Shown here piece after piece: positions 38,615-48,118 of a stretch of DNA of 64,000 nt. The notes under the pieces are model-generated. The model did no database searches. It saw only the letters and a list, made by a program, of their open reading frames with translations, and was not told the DNA's origin. Made by a program: the position numbers and the translations under genes. Each line of letters opens with the position of its first letter. Position 1 is the first letter of the stretch. Origin of the DNA: Hyphomicrobiales bacterium (lineage in GTDB: Bacteria; Pseudomonadota; Alphaproteobacteria; Rhizobiales; Rhizobiaceae); the NCBI GenBank assembly GCA_900466575.1, contig UBMP01000002.1:117052-181051 (forward strand). The letters run 5' to 3'.

Positions 38615-38892
38615 CAGCCGGCTCGCAGGGCACGCCGTCCATCGGCAGCGGCAACGAGCTTCCGCGCCTTTTCGAGAACATCATCCAGATCAGCGCTCTG
38701 CCCACGATCCAATTCCTCCAGACCTTTGGCATCCGCGAGAATTTCAGCTCCTTCTGAGGCCAAATAGGCCGCGAGCGCCTTCTGCATCACCCATGTCCGG
38801 TCCCGATCCAGCACTTCTGCGATACGGTCGAATTCCCCCACAAGCGATGTCGGCAATCGCAAGGAGACCTGCAACTTTTCCTGTTTTGTCAT
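38614..38892 (-). CDS. Ribbon-helix-helix antitoxin (CopG/ParD-like)
   Basis: A 92-aa antitoxin. The N-terminal RHH fold reads LQVSLRLPTSLVGEFDRIAE then RTWVMQKALAAYL. The C-terminal acidic helix (AEILADAKGLEELDRGQSAD) should neutralise the toxin encoded downstream. The two genes form a translationally coupled module facing left. Confidence 0.88.
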   Translation of the reverse strand: MTKQEKLQVSLRLPTSLVGEFDRIAEVLDRDRTWVMQKALAAYLASEGAEILADAKGLEELDRGQSADLDDVLEKARKLVAAADGRRALRAG

Positions 38893-38963
38893 GATCTCAC
38901 CATGTCACGCAATGAATGACAGTGTATCCCACCGTGCGACGCCGCGAAAGTGCTGCGGAACCC

Positions 38964-40232
38964 TCAATGCTCTCCGTGGCTCAACCTGATCCGCCGCACC
39001 GTCCACCACACGCCCGCCACCGCCACCGGCACGAAGAGCCCCGTTGCGATTACCGGGTCGATGGGCAGATCCTCATGCGGGATCGCCTTGATGAAGTAGC
39101 CGAACAGTCCGACGACGTAATAGGAGATGGCCGCCACCGACAGGCCTTCGACGGTCTGCTGCAGGCGAAGTTGCATTTCGGCGCGCTTGTTCATGGTGTT
39201 GAGCAGGTCTGAATTCTGCCGCTCCAGCTCCACATCGATCCAGCTTCTGATGAGACTGGTGGCGCGTGCGAGCTTGCGCGACAGGTTCGCCTGCCGCTCC
39301 TCGATCGACTGGCAGGTGCGCATGGCGGGCGCGAGCCGCTTCTCCAGAAACGAACCCAGCGTCTCGAACCCTGGCACGGAAGTTTCGCCCAGCGCCCGGA
39401 TGCGCTCCTGCACGATGCCGTAATAGGCCCGGCTCGCGCCGAAGCGGTAGAGGCTGAGCGCGGCATTGGCTTCGAGTTCCGCTGCAAGCCGCGTCACTTC
39501 CGCCAGCATCCGGTCGGCCTTGGAACGCGCCTCGGTGCGCATGTCATGCGTGAGCCCCGTCAGCCCGTCCTCGATGCGGCGGATTTCGGGCGAGAGCGTC
39601 TGCGCCAGCGGCAGGCCCAGCATGGCGAGCGTCCGGTAGGTCTCGATATCGAGAACGCGCTGCACCAGCGCGCCGGTGCCCGCCTGCGTCATCCCCTTGT
39701 CGATGACGAGAATCTGCGTCAGCCCGTCGCCGTTCTGGCGGAAATCGGTGAAGATCTCGGCCTGTCCGTCCTTGACGATGGAATGGCAGAGGCTCTGCGG
39801 CTCGAATTGCGCAATCGCCGCACGCGCTGCCTCGTCGTCGGGGCGGATTTCCAGCCTGATGCCCGAAATCAGCGAGCCGGGCGCCGAAAAGCTGCTGCCG
39901 AAGGGATGCACCGGCACCTCGCCGCCGAACATCTCCGGTGGCGGCGCGTCCCAGAACCAGGTCGAAAACTCGGTATGCCGCTCCCACCGCAGCGTGCCTG
40001 CGCCCCATGAGATGGCATGATGCCGCGCCTCGCGCGAGGGCAGTGCTGCCCCCCGCTCGCGACAGATGCCCGCCATCACCGCATGATCCACCCCCGACCC
40101 GCCATCCGACATGAAGGCGAGCTGCAGGATCACGCGCGGCGAGGTCACCAGCGCATAAGGCCTCGAATGGATTTCCCCCAGCGCGCTCGCCCGCTCCGGC
40201 GAAACCGGAAAATTGAATGCCTGCTCGCCCAT
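38964..40232 (-). CDS. DUF3422 family membrane protein
   Basis: A 422-aa protein of the DUF3422 family, common in alphaproteobacteria and of unknown function. The N-terminal part has EIHSRPYALV and HHAISWGAGTLRWERHTEFS, family hallmarks. A long central helix leads to two C-terminal membrane segments (ISYYVVGLFGYFIKAI and ATGLFVPVAVAGVWWTV). Most of the protein should be cytoplasmic. It is a single gene with repeats following its 5' side. Confidence 0.9.
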   Translation of the reverse strand: MGEQAFNFPVSPERASALGEIHSRPYALVTSPRVILQLAFMSDGGSGVDHAVMAGICRERGAALPSREARHHAISWGAGTLRWERHTEFSTWFWDAPPPEMFGGEVPVHPFGSSFSAPGSLISGIRLEIRPDDEAARAAIAQFEPQSLCHSIVKDGQAEIFTDFRQNGDGLTQILVIDKGMTQAGTGALVQRVLDIETYRTLAMLGLPLAQTLSPEIRRIEDGLTGLTHDMRTEARSKADRMLAEVTRLAAELEANAALSLYRFGASRAYYGIVQERIRALGETSVPGFETLGSFLEKRLAPAMRTCQSIEERQANLSRKLARATSLIRSWIDVELERQNSDLLNTMNKRAEMQLRLQQTVEGLSVAAISYYVVGLFGYFIKAIPHEDLPIDPVIATGLFVPVAVAGVWWTVRRIRLSHGEH

Positions 40233-40337
40233 GCACGTCCCCCGAAGCTTGGGTATTCAAGTGCGGGTAGTCTTAGAGGGGGAGTTTGACGTGTGCAACT
40301 GCGGTGAAGGGTCGCGTTGTGGCGAAGGCGGATTCTT

Positions 40338-40519
40338 ATCCTCTCCCCTTGTGGGAGAGGAAGGGAAATCAGAATCTTAGCTTCAGCTAAGTGCTAGATT
40401 TTCCAAGTGAGGGGTTTGTCTCGTTGGCTGGAGCGGCAATGACCCCTCACCGAGCTTGCCTCGCCAATCGGCTGACGCCTCTCGGGTGGCAAGCTATCCT
40501 CTCCCACAAGGGGAGAGGA
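40338..40519. repeat. Palindromic RIME-like repeat element
   Basis: Composite element filling most of the gap between the DUF3422 and asparaginase genes. A hairpin CCTCTCCC-x5-GGGAGAGG (40340-40360) stands at the left, GTGAGGGG and CCCCTCAC (40407-40414, 40443-40450) form an inverted pair, and the right end (40442-40519) closes with TCCTCTCCCACAAGGGGAGA. The right part, reversed, matches 52256-52333 at about 85 percent by eye. Confidence 0.8.
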
Positions 40520-40525
40520 CGGGCG

Positions 40526-41530
40526 TCACCCCCACACCCCCGTCACCCGCACATCCCCCACCTTGATCCCGTTCCAGTTCCGCATCTCGCTGTTGGCCAT
40601 GCCCATCAGCTTGCCCTGAACCTCCGGCTCATCCTTGAAGAACCGCGCCAGCGTCGCTGCCACCATGCTTTCGGCAGCCCGCGTTGCGCCGTCGTCGCAT
40701 TTCATCGCCATGGCGATGCCCTGTTCGGGCAGGGCGGCGACGAAGACGCCTTCGGCGCCGGTCTTGGCGAAGATGCGGCCGGGGGCGGCCTGCATCAGCG
40801 CGGTGCAGGCGCGGTTCGTGCCGGCGACATACCAGGGTTCGGCCATGCAGGCCTGCATCAGGCGTTTCGCGGATTTCGCGCGGATCGGTTCCAGCCCAAC
40901 GCCCGTCGTCATCTTGGCGAAGCCATGCGCCAGCCCTTTCAGCGGGCTCGCATAGGTCGGGATCGAGCAGCCGTCGACGCCGCAATTGTCGTGGCCGAGG
41001 ATAGAGCCGGTGAGGTTTTCCATGATGCCGCGAATTTCCGCCTGCAGCGGGTGGTCATAGCCGACATAGCCCTTCGTCTCCGTGCCGGTGTGGCAGCAGG
41101 CGCAGATGAAGCCGGCATGTTTGCCGGAGCAATTGTTGTAGAGCTGGCCGGGCTTGGGACCATGCGAGGCCTGCTCGATCAGCACCGGTTGCTGGAACGA
41201 CCAATGCGCCCCGCATTCCAGCGTATCCTCATCACGGCCCGCAGCCTTGATCATCGCCCGCGCAAGCTCCGCATGGCCGTCCTCGCCGGAATGCGAGGAG
41301 CAGGCGAGCGCCAGTTCCTTGTCCCCGAAGCCATAGGCCTCTGCCGCGCCGCTTTCCATCAGCGGCAGCGCCTGCATCGCCTTGCACGACGAGCGCGGAA
41401 ACACCGGCGAGTCGACATCGCCCGCCGAAAAGACAATGCTGCCGTCGCCATCCACGACAACGACCATGCCCCGATGCCGGCTCTCCACCACATCGCCGCG
41501 CGTGACTTCCACCAGAACCGGATTGGCCAT
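40526..41530 (-). CDS. L-asparaginase, Rhizobium etli AnsA type
   Basis: Hydrolyses asparagine to aspartate and ammonia. The 334-aa protein belongs to the thermolabile rhizobial asparaginase family, unrelated to E. coli AnsA/AnsB and resembling serine beta-lactamase folds. The Ser-x2-Lys active site is visible at S47-x2-K50 (RSSCKAMQALP), the second serine at S79 in CSSHSGEDGH, and the cysteine/lysine site in NNCSGKHAGFICACCH near 133-148. C-terminal KCDDGATRAAE contains another expected conserved block. AGGCA precedes the start at 41530. It appears to be transcribed alone. Confidence 0.88.
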   Translation of the reverse strand: MANPVLVEVTRGDVVESRHRGMVVVVDGDGSIVFSAGDVDSPVFPRSSCKAMQALPLMESGAAEAYGFGDKELALACSSHSGEDGHAELARAMIKAAGRDEDTLECGAHWSFQQPVLIEQASHGPKPGQLYNNCSGKHAGFICACCHTGTETKGYVGYDHPLQAEIRGIMENLTGSILGHDNCGVDGCSIPTYASPLKGLAHGFAKMTTGVGLEPIRAKSAKRLMQACMAEPWYVAGTNRACTALMQAAPGRIFAKTGAEGVFVAALPEQGIAMAMKCDDGATRAAESMVAATLARFFKDEPEVQGKLMGMANSEMRNWNGIKVGDVRVTGVWG

Positions 41531-41852
41531 GATTTGCCTCCTGAGCGTGTTTCCTTCGTGTCACGCCTTATGGGAGGAAACGAGGGGGGAAGGCAAGGGG
41601 AGGTGTCATCATGGCGCCTCGACGTGAGCCTCCGGCGGAGGCGTCCGACCGAGGAAGGCACGATGTTCGCCGGCTTCCGTCAGGCGCAATTCTTGAACCC
41701 GGGGTCTGCCAGAGTCATTGGCGCAGTTTTCTCCGTTTACAGACCGGGCAGCCTTCCTCAATTTTCTGAATGTCGGGGGCTGCGGTGCGCAAATTCGTCA
41801 TGGATACGATATCTTCAAAATCAGTTTTCGCTTATTAAGAATGGAAAAAATC

Positions 41853-42230
41853 ATGAAATTTCAAAGATATATTCCAGTCGCAACAGGCCTTTTGCTCTTG
41901 TATCCCTTCGCATCCTCCGTTCAAGCCGAGCAGAAGGCGGCGGCCTATGCCGTGGTCGAGCTGGACGTGCGCGACCCCGAGAAATTCTCGAAGGAATTCT
42001 TTCCGCTCGCCGCCAAGATCTTTGCCGAGGCGGGCGGAAGCTTCGTGGTCAAGCCGTCGCCCCCAACGGCCATCGACGATGTCGCGCCAAAGCGCGTCGC
42101 CATCATCCGCTTCGAAAGCGTCGAAAAGGCCAAGGAGACGTTCGCCTCGAATGCCTATCGTGACGCCCGCAAGATCGGCGACAAATATGCCAGCTTCCGC
42201 ATTTTTGTGCTCGAGGGTGCGGCGCCTTAG
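41853..42230 (+). CDS. Secreted DUF1330 family protein
   Basis: A 125-aa protein with a cleavable signal peptide (FQRYIPVATGLLLLYPFASS ending near VQA). The mature part is a single ferredoxin-like DUF1330 domain: AAYAVVELDVRDPEKF, VVKPSPPTAID, RVAIIRFESVEKAKE and YRDARKIGDKYASFRIFVL. Function in this family is not established; such domains resemble antibiotic-biosynthesis monooxygenases. A GGA about seven bases upstream favours ATG 41853 over 41841. The 300-base gap before it (41531-41852) shows no gene. Confidence 0.82.
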   Translation: MKFQRYIPVATGLLLLYPFASSVQAEQKAAAYAVVELDVRDPEKFSKEFFPLAAKIFAEAGGSFVVKPSPPTAIDDVAPKRVAIIRFESVEKAKETFASNAYRDARKIGDKYASFRIFVLEGAAP

Positions 42231-42361
42231 CCTATGGAGGAAGCTAACTTTGACCAAGTGAGAGCGCTAGTGAGATTCGTGAGATCACTACGCAGGAACC
42301 TTTTTTCGCCCAGATTAATCGTTTAGGTTGTGCTGTGGTGTTCATTGTAGCGGAAGGGCTT

Positions 42362-42838
42362 ATGCGGATTTCTTGGCTCGTGGCTGGATTTGCGCTCCTG
42401 TTCTGGGGGGTCGGCGGAGCGGCAAAAGGCTGTTTGATGGATCACCCTCTGGACCTCGACGATATCAAATACGCTGATGTGGTCATGATAGGGACAATCA
42501 AGGACTATCGCCTGGTGCTTGATCGGCCCTTCGCGCGATTTGAGTTCGTGCCGGATAACGTTCTCAAAGGCGAGGTAGGCCGTGAGGTGGCGGTGGCGTG
42601 GGCCAACTCTACGTTCGTGTTACCGAAGACAATGCCCTCCGGTGCATATCTGATTGCTCTGAAAGGCGCACATCCGCAGCTTCCGCCGATGCCTCGTTCA
42701 TCGCCAGCATTTTTGCCCAATCCGGAACCTGCCCTCTTTACGGTTTTGCAAGCGCCGTGTGCCAGCGCGTTCATGTTCGAGGTGGGCAGTAAGGAGGCTG
42801 AATTGGTCAAGCAGAAGCTGGCAGTTTGGCGCCCCTGA
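42362..42838 (+). CDS. Hypothetical secreted protein
   Basis: A 158-aa protein starting at ATG 42362 behind GGAAGGG. The first 22 residues (RISWLVAGFALLFWGVGGAA) look like a signal peptide. The mature part shows YADVVMIGTIKDYRLVLD and FARFEFVPDNVLKGEVGREV, an OB/beta-barrel-like pattern found in small periplasmic proteins that I cannot name. GTG 42335 gives a longer alternative without ribosome-binding site. Confidence 0.6.
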   Translation: MRISWLVAGFALLFWGVGGAAKGCLMDHPLDLDDIKYADVVMIGTIKDYRLVLDRPFARFEFVPDNVLKGEVGREVAVAWANSTFVLPKTMPSGAYLIALKGAHPQLPPMPRSSPAFLPNPEPALFTVLQAPCASAFMFEVGSKEAELVKQKLAVWRP

Positions 42839-42952
42839 ACGCGAACGGATTTATGTACGTTGACACTCAATGAGCGCAACGTTCACTGTTCGATAATGTC
42901 TGCTCGATAGACGTCGAACATCTAGCGCTTGAGGCCCCCGGGAGCCTTCTTC

Positions 42953-44155
42953 ATGCTGTCCACCGTCCGCTTTGTCGCGCGCCATCCGGTGCTGCGCGTC
43001 TATGCCCTTCTGTTGTTCGTTTCGGCTTGCGCCGGCGGGGCGATGCATCCGTATATGGCGCTGGTCGCCATCGACACGTTGCATATGAGCGGGCAGGGCT
43101 TTGCGCTGACCATGTTCGTCTCGACGCTGACAAGCCTCGTCTTCGGCGTGACGATCGGCATCGTGTCGGATTTCGCCGGCAACCGGAAGCGGCTGATGGC
43201 AATCCTCATGCTGCTCGGCGTCGCCGGTGCAGGGCTCGTCTGGCTGGTGCAGGAAGCAGGCATCTTCGCCCTCTCGCTCATCCTCATCCTGCCGTTCGCG
43301 AATATTGCGCCGCTGGTCTTTGCCGGAACGCGCATGGAGGTGGACGACATGGAACCGGGGGAAGCCGCCTCGGTCAATTCGATCATCCGCACCACGATGT
43401 CGGCGGCATGGGTGATCATTCCGGTGGCCGTCGCCTTCGTACTGCAATCGGGCGGCTTCGGCGTGATGAATGTCTGGCTGGTGACGGCGCTGCTCTTTGC
43501 CACTTGCCTGGCTCTCGTTCTTCTGTTCCTGCCGCAGAGCGCGCGGGCAGGTGCCACGCGTGGCGGGCTCGGCGTCTATTTCGCGGCGCTGAAGGAACTG
43601 GCCCATCCCGGCATCTTCCTGCGACTTCTCGCCGTCTCGCTGATCGTTTCCGGTGAGTGGCTCAACGGATATCTGCAGACTCTCGTCATCAAGACGGTCC
43701 TGGGCGGCTCGCTGTCGGATGCCGGTTTCATGGCCAGCGGCGTGGCACTGATGGAAATTCCTTTCATGCTGGCCTGGGCCTCCGGATTGCGCAGGCTTGG
43801 CGCCGTCAACACGATCCTGGCCGGTGCAGTCCTCTACGCGACCTATCTCGTCCTCATGGGCTCGGCGACCGCCGTCTGGCAGGTCCATGCGCTGATCCCG
43901 CTGGCGGGCGCAGGCGCCGCAGCCCTTCTGTCTGTGCCGCTGTCCTATTTTCAGGACCTCTTTCCCGGACGCCCGGGCCTCGGCACCTCGCTCTCGCCGA
44001 TCGAGGGTTTCATCGGCACCGGCGCCTCGGCCGCCATCTTCGCAGTCGGCACCCACGTCACGACCTATCAGGGCACGGCCTTCCTCGGTGCGGCGGTCAT
44101 GCTGGTCGCTGCGCTGATGCTGGTGGCGGTGGAACGCCTCGTGCCGCGCGGTTGA
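42953..44155 (+). CDS. MFS transporter, first of a tandem pair
   Basis: Twelve-helix major facilitator of 400 aa. The cytoplasmic 2-3 loop carries a family motif variant (GIVSDFAGNRKRLM), and LVFAGTRMEVDDMEPGEAAS follows helix 4. The layout resembles SetA/SetB sugar-efflux transporters, which move small sugars or analogues out by proton antiport; substrate here is unknown. GGGAG lies about eight bases before the ATG at 42953. The next gene is a paralogue with about 60-65 percent identical residues by eye. Confidence 0.85.
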   Translation: MLSTVRFVARHPVLRVYALLLFVSACAGGAMHPYMALVAIDTLHMSGQGFALTMFVSTLTSLVFGVTIGIVSDFAGNRKRLMAILMLLGVAGAGLVWLVQEAGIFALSLILILPFANIAPLVFAGTRMEVDDMEPGEAASVNSIIRTTMSAAWVIIPVAVAFVLQSGGFGVMNVWLVTALLFATCLALVLLFLPQSARAGATRGGLGVYFAALKELAHPGIFLRLLAVSLIVSGEWLNGYLQTLVIKTVLGGSLSDAGFMASGVALMEIPFMLAWASGLRRLGAVNTILAGAVLYATYLVLMGSATAVWQVHALIPLAGAGAAALLSVPLSYFQDLFPGRPGLGTSLSPIEGFIGTGASAAIFAVGTHVTTYQGTAFLGAAVMLVAALMLVAVERLVPRG

Positions 44156-44214
44156 TGGCGGTGCTTGAAGCGACCCCGCGAAAGGTCTAACGAACGACCT
44201 TCGGGAGTTTCTTC

Positions 44215-45426
44215 ATGCGATCCACCATCCGCTTTGTCGCGCACCATCCGGTGCTGCGCATCTATGGTCTGTTGATGTTCATTGCCTCCTCCGGGAATGC
44301 CTGCATCCAGCCCTATCGCGCCCTCATTGCGATCGACACGCTGCATATGAGCAAGCAGGGCTTTGCCGCGATGATGTTCTTCTCGACACTGACGGCGCTG
44401 GTCTTCGGGGTCTGCATCGGCATCGTCTCCGATTTTGCCGGCAACCGGCGGCGGCTGATGGCGCTCCTGATGGCCATCGGGGTTGTTGCGGCCATGCTGG
44501 TATGGACGGTCGAGACGGCCTGGATGATGGCGCTGGTCGTCATCTGCCTGCTCCCCTTTGCCAACATCAACCCGCTCATCTACGCCGGCACGCGCATGGA
44601 AGCGTCCGATCTCGGTCCGCGTGACGCGGCCTCCGTGAATTCCGTCGTGCGAACGACCATGTCTGCCTCCTGGGTGTTCATTCCGGTGGCCGTTGCGCTC
44701 GTGCTGGAAACCGGCGGCTTCGGCGTCATGAATGTCTGGGCTGTCATGGCGGTCCTCTTCGCCCTCTGCCTCGCGTTGGTTCTGCTGTTCCTGCCGGATA
44801 CGGCAAGGGCGGGCTCCGCGCCCGGCGGGCTCTCCGGTTTCAAGACGGCGCTTCGGGAACTGACCCGCCCGGCCATTCTGCTCCGTCTCATCGCGGTCTC
44901 GCTGCTGACCTCGGCCAACTGGCTGAACGGCTATATTCAGGCGTTAATCATCAAGACGACGCTGGGCGGCTCTCTCGGCGATGCCGGCTTCATGGCGAGC
45001 GGCATCGCGCTGATGGAAATTCCCTTCATGCTGGCCTGGGCCTCGGCGCTTCATCGCCTGGGGCCCGTGCGGACGCTTGTGGCAGGTGCGGCCATCTATG
45101 CCGCCTTCCTCATCGGCATGGGGATATCGACTAGCGTCTGGCAGATCCACGCATTGATCCCGGTCGCCGGTGCAGGCGCGGCGGCGATCCTTTCGGTGCC
45201 GATCTCCTACTTCCAGGATATGTTTCCGGGCAGACCTGGGCTCGGCACCTCGCTCTATCCGATGCAGACCTTCCTGGGCACCGGGGCTGCCGCGGGCATT
45301 TTCGCTGCGGCAGCGCACTTCACCAGCTATCAGGGCACGGCCATCGTCGGTGCCGGCGTGACCCTTGTGGCCTCCGTCCTTCTGCTTGCGGTGGAACGCC
45401 TCGTGCCAATGGAAGGACGCGCCTGA
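44215..45426 (+). CDS. MFS transporter, second of a tandem pair
   Basis: A 403-aa paralogue of the preceding transporter, same strand, 59 bases later. The proteins begin alike (STVRFVARHPVLRVYALLL versus STIRFVAHHPVLRIYGLLM) and share SDFAGNR(K/R)RLM, IKT(V/T)LGGSLSDAGFMASG and the C-terminal YQGTA block. Leaders also match (GGGAG before each ATG), so the duplication included the ribosome-binding site. SetA/SetB-like sugar efflux is the nearest recognisable group. The two may work on different substrates or as a heterodimer. Confidence 0.85.
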   Translation: MRSTIRFVAHHPVLRIYGLLMFIASSGNACIQPYRALIAIDTLHMSKQGFAAMMFFSTLTALVFGVCIGIVSDFAGNRRRLMALLMAIGVVAAMLVWTVETAWMMALVVICLLPFANINPLIYAGTRMEASDLGPRDAASVNSVVRTTMSASWVFIPVAVALVLETGGFGVMNVWAVMAVLFALCLALVLLFLPDTARAGSAPGGLSGFKTALRELTRPAILLRLIAVSLLTSANWLNGYIQALIIKTTLGGSLGDAGFMASGIALMEIPFMLAWASALHRLGPVRTLVAGAAIYAAFLIGMGISTSVWQIHALIPVAGAGAAAILSVPISYFQDMFPGRPGLGTSLYPMQTFLGTGAAAGIFAAAAHFTSYQGTAIVGAGVTLVASVLLLAVERLVPMEGRA

Positions 45427-45552
45427 CGTCGCATCCGATATGCGGGACCACGGAGGGGGAAACCTGTGCATAACGAAGCCGTATAATATTCGTTAATTCT
45501 AAATTAAGCCCGGCGGGTCAATCTCCCCGGTCATGACCACGGGTGAGGATTG

Positions 45553-46548
45553 ATGGCGCACGGACAGTCAAGCAAAGGATCGGCAAAGGAAAGGTCGGGG
45601 GTCGAGACGCTGTCAGACGCTCTCGGCAGTCTTCTGTCCGTCCAGTCGGCCGAGATTGCGCGGCTGATGACACTGGGTTTCGACGCCTGCGCAATTCCTG
45701 TTGCGCTTTTTGCGCCCGATGACACGATCGCCTTTGCCAGCGATGCGTATCGCGCGCTGATGAACGTGGCGCCTGAGGCAAAAACCTTTGGCGATATCGT
45801 CCGCAAAGCCTACGAGACCGGGCGAGGCCCTGTTCTCTCCATGGAGCCTGACGCCTGGCTCGCCATGGCGGCCTCCCGGCGCCGGGCAAGCGAAGTCCGC
45901 TCCTTCGAAGTCGATTTCATGGATGGCTCCTGGTACAAGGTCACCGAAAGCTGTGTCGAGGGCGGCTGGGTCTGGGCGTTCTACACGGATATTACGTCGC
46001 TCAAGTCCAAGGAGCAGACGCTGCTGGTCGCGCGCGACACAGCACTGCGTCATGCCGATACCGACCCGCTCACCGGGCTCTACAATCGCCGCTACGGCGT
46101 CTCGGAACTGGATCACCAGATTGGCGTGGCTGCCCGCCGGGGCACCGCCCTTTGCGTGGTCCTGATGGATCTCGATCATTTCAAGGCGATCAACGATACG
46201 CGCGGGCATCTCGCTGGCGATGCGGTGCTCATGCATTTTGCAGGCGAGGTCGGCCACATGGTGCGGCGCGCCGACACGTTTGCGCGCTATGGCGGCGAGG
46301 AGTTCCTGCTGATCATGCCGGAGGCGGACGAACGCGCAGGCTTTACGGCCATCGAGCGCGTCCGCCAGCGTATCGCCGCATCGACTGACGCGAAGCTCGG
46401 TCACGGCTACACGTTCTCAGCCGGCATCGCCCGAATGGCGCCGCAAGACGACTTGCAGGCATTGTTGCGCCGTGCGGATTCAGCGCTCTATGCCGCCAAG
46501 GACGCCGGCCGGAACTGCACGCGCGTTGCGGACCGGCCGTCCCAGTAG
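45553..46548 (+). CDS. PAS-GGDEF diguanylate cyclase
   Basis: Soluble 331-aa enzyme expected to make cyclic di-GMP. The N-terminal half (about 35-150) has PAS-like features (DACAIPVALFAPDDTIAFAS, then a Trp-rich FMDGSWYKVTES sheet). The GGDEF domain starts near residue 175 with DPLTGLYNRR and carries the active GGEEF at 247-251. No clear RxxD inhibitory site stands five residues upstream of GGEEF, where RRADTFARY is found. ATG 45553 lies after GTGAGG. It follows the MFS pair but with a 126-base gap. Confidence 0.88.
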   Translation: MAHGQSSKGSAKERSGVETLSDALGSLLSVQSAEIARLMTLGFDACAIPVALFAPDDTIAFASDAYRALMNVAPEAKTFGDIVRKAYETGRGPVLSMEPDAWLAMAASRRRASEVRSFEVDFMDGSWYKVTESCVEGGWVWAFYTDITSLKSKEQTLLVARDTALRHADTDPLTGLYNRRYGVSELDHQIGVAARRGTALCVVLMDLDHFKAINDTRGHLAGDAVLMHFAGEVGHMVRRADTFARYGGEEFLLIMPEADERAGFTAIERVRQRIAASTDAKLGHGYTFSAGIARMAPQDDLQALLRRADSALYAAKDAGRNCTRVADRPSQ

Positions 46549-46566
46549 ATGGGCCGATGCGCGGGC

Positions 46567-47562
46567 TCAGATCGTCAGCACGATCTTGCCGATATGCCCG
46601 CTCCCCTCCATCATCCGGTGCGCCTCCGCCACCTGTTCCAGCGGCAGCACGGCATGGATCACCGGCGCGACCTCACCGGCATCCAGCTTCGGCCAGACCT
46701 TTTGGATGATGGAATCGCGAATGGCTCGCTTTTCGTCGGCGGTGCGCGGACGCAGCGTCGAGCCCATGACGCGCAGCCGCTTCATCATGATGGCGCCGAG
46801 ATTGGCCTTTTCGGCGGTGGCACCGCCCAGCAGGGCGATGATTGAAAGCCGCCCGTCCTTGCCGAGCGCCCCGATATTCTTGTCGAAATAGGAGCCGCCA
46901 ATCATATCCAGAATGACGTCGACTGAGCCTGTCTCTTCCTTGATGACAGCGAGGAAGTCCTCCGTCTTGTAATTGATCGCGCGCTTGGCTCCGAGTTGCA
47001 CGCAGGCGAGGCATTTCTCGCCGGAGCCGGCCGTCGTGTAGACCTCGGCACCGAATGCCTTGGCAAGCTGGATCGCCACGGTGCCGATGCCGCTCGTGCC
47101 GCCATGGACGAGGAATTTCTCGCCCGCCTTCAGGTCCGCCATGTCGAAGACATTGGCCCAGACGGTGAAGAAGGTCTCCGGCACGGCCGCGGCGCGCACC
47201 GCGTCATAGCCCTTCGGCCAGGGCAGTGCCTGTCCGGCCGGCACCGCGCAATATTCCGCATAGCCGCCGCCATTGGCGAGCGCTGTCACCTTGTCGCCGA
47301 TGGAAAGGCCCGTTGCGCCTTCGCCAAGTGCCACGACTTCGCCGGCCACCTCCAGCCCGAGGATCGGGCTTGCGCCGGGTGGCGGCGGATAGGTGCCCTG
47401 CCGCTGTGCCACGTCCGGCCGGTTCACGCCGGCGGCCTGGACCTTCACCAGCACCTCGCCGGCCTTCGGCTGTGGAACCGGACCCTCGACGATCCGCATG
47501 GCCTCCGGCCCTCCGGGGGCGGGCAGATCCACGTGGCGCATGGTTTGGGGCAGGGCAGGCAT
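46567..47562 (-). CDS. NAD(P)H quinone oxidoreductase, PIG3/zeta-crystallin family
   Basis: Zinc-independent MDR-family reductase of 331 aa, which typically reduces quinones with NADPH. N-terminal GroES-like domain has [20 protein letters not shown] and LGLEVAGEV; the Rossmann domain has [20 protein letters not shown] near residues 145-165. [19 protein letters not shown] and the C-terminal [13 protein letters not shown] fit PIG3. I start at 47562 because GGAGGT stands five bases upstream and the longer frame adds unusual residues. Zinc ligands of alcohol dehydrogenases are absent. Confidence 0.9.
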   Translation of the reverse strand: MPALPQTMRHVDLPAPGGPEAMRIVEGPVPQPKAGEVLVKVQAAGVNRPDVAQRQGTYPPPPGASPILGLEVAGEVVALGEGATGLSIGDKVTALANGGGYAEYCAVPAGQALPWPKGYDAVRAAAVPETFFTVWANVFDMADLKAGEKFLVHGGTSGIGTVAIQLAKAFGAEVYTTAGSGEKCLACVQLGAKRAINYKTEDFLAVIKEETGSVDVILDMIGGSYFDKNIGALGKDGRLSIIALLGGATAEKANLGAIMMKRLRVMGSTLRPRTADEKRAIRDSIIQKVWPKLDAGEVAPVIHAVLPLEQVAEAHRMMEGSGHIGKIVLTI

Positions 47563-47789
47563 GGGCGACCTCCGATTGTCTTTTTTCGATCCTTTGACAT
47601 AGGCATCCCATGAGCCGCCGTCCAGCACCGCAATCCGTTTCAATGCATTCCCGAGGTGACGAGGCGACGCCCGTACGCTGGCCCGACAGCAGGAATCTCA
47701 TGCTGCTTGTCGAACCGGTGATTTTCAGCCAACTTTTGCCGCAAAATGCGCTCACGCCATGCTGTCGGCATGTTTTTGAGGACAGTCAC

Positions 47790-48047
47790 ATGAAACGTCT
47801 GATGGTTATGGCAATGATTGCCGTTGGGGCAGGAACATTGGCAGGCTGTGTGGAGTATCCGGGGGATGTGGTCGTAGTCCGCCACAGCGGCTATTACTAT
47901 TCCGATCCGGGCTATTATCGCGGCGGCTATTATTATCGTGACCGGGGATATTATCCCGCGCCGAGATATGTTTACCGCGAACGCGCTTATTATGCGCCGC
48001 GCTATCACGGCGGACATCACCACAGGCGGCATCACCACCATTGGTGA
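47790..48047 (+). CDS. Tyr/His-rich small lipoprotein
   Basis: An 85-aa lipoprotein: signal peptide followed by LAGC (Cys20), then a low-complexity tail of GYYYSDPGYYRGGYYY-type repeats and a histidine-rich end (HGGHHHRRHHHHW). GAGGA lies about seven bases before the ATG at 47790. The His tail could bind metals, but that is inference from composition. Similar YxxYY lipoproteins are frequent in rhizobia, and none has an assigned function to my knowledge. Confidence 0.75.
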   Translation: MKRLMVMAMIAVGAGTLAGCVEYPGDVVVVRHSGYYYSDPGYYRGGYYYRDRGYYPAPRYVYRERAYYAPRYHGGHHHRRHHHHW

Positions 48048-48118
48048 GACGACGGGATAAACCTTCCCATGAAGTCCCGAACGTTTCGCGTAGCAACGTT
48101 CGTCCGGCTTCACTGCGC

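Noticed and set aside
40391..42163. A 590-codon rightward open frame across the asparaginase gene
   Set aside because: It overlaps the asparaginase gene antisense and a repeat element, and its sequence shows no domain; only the DUF1330 gene near its end is real, in another frame.
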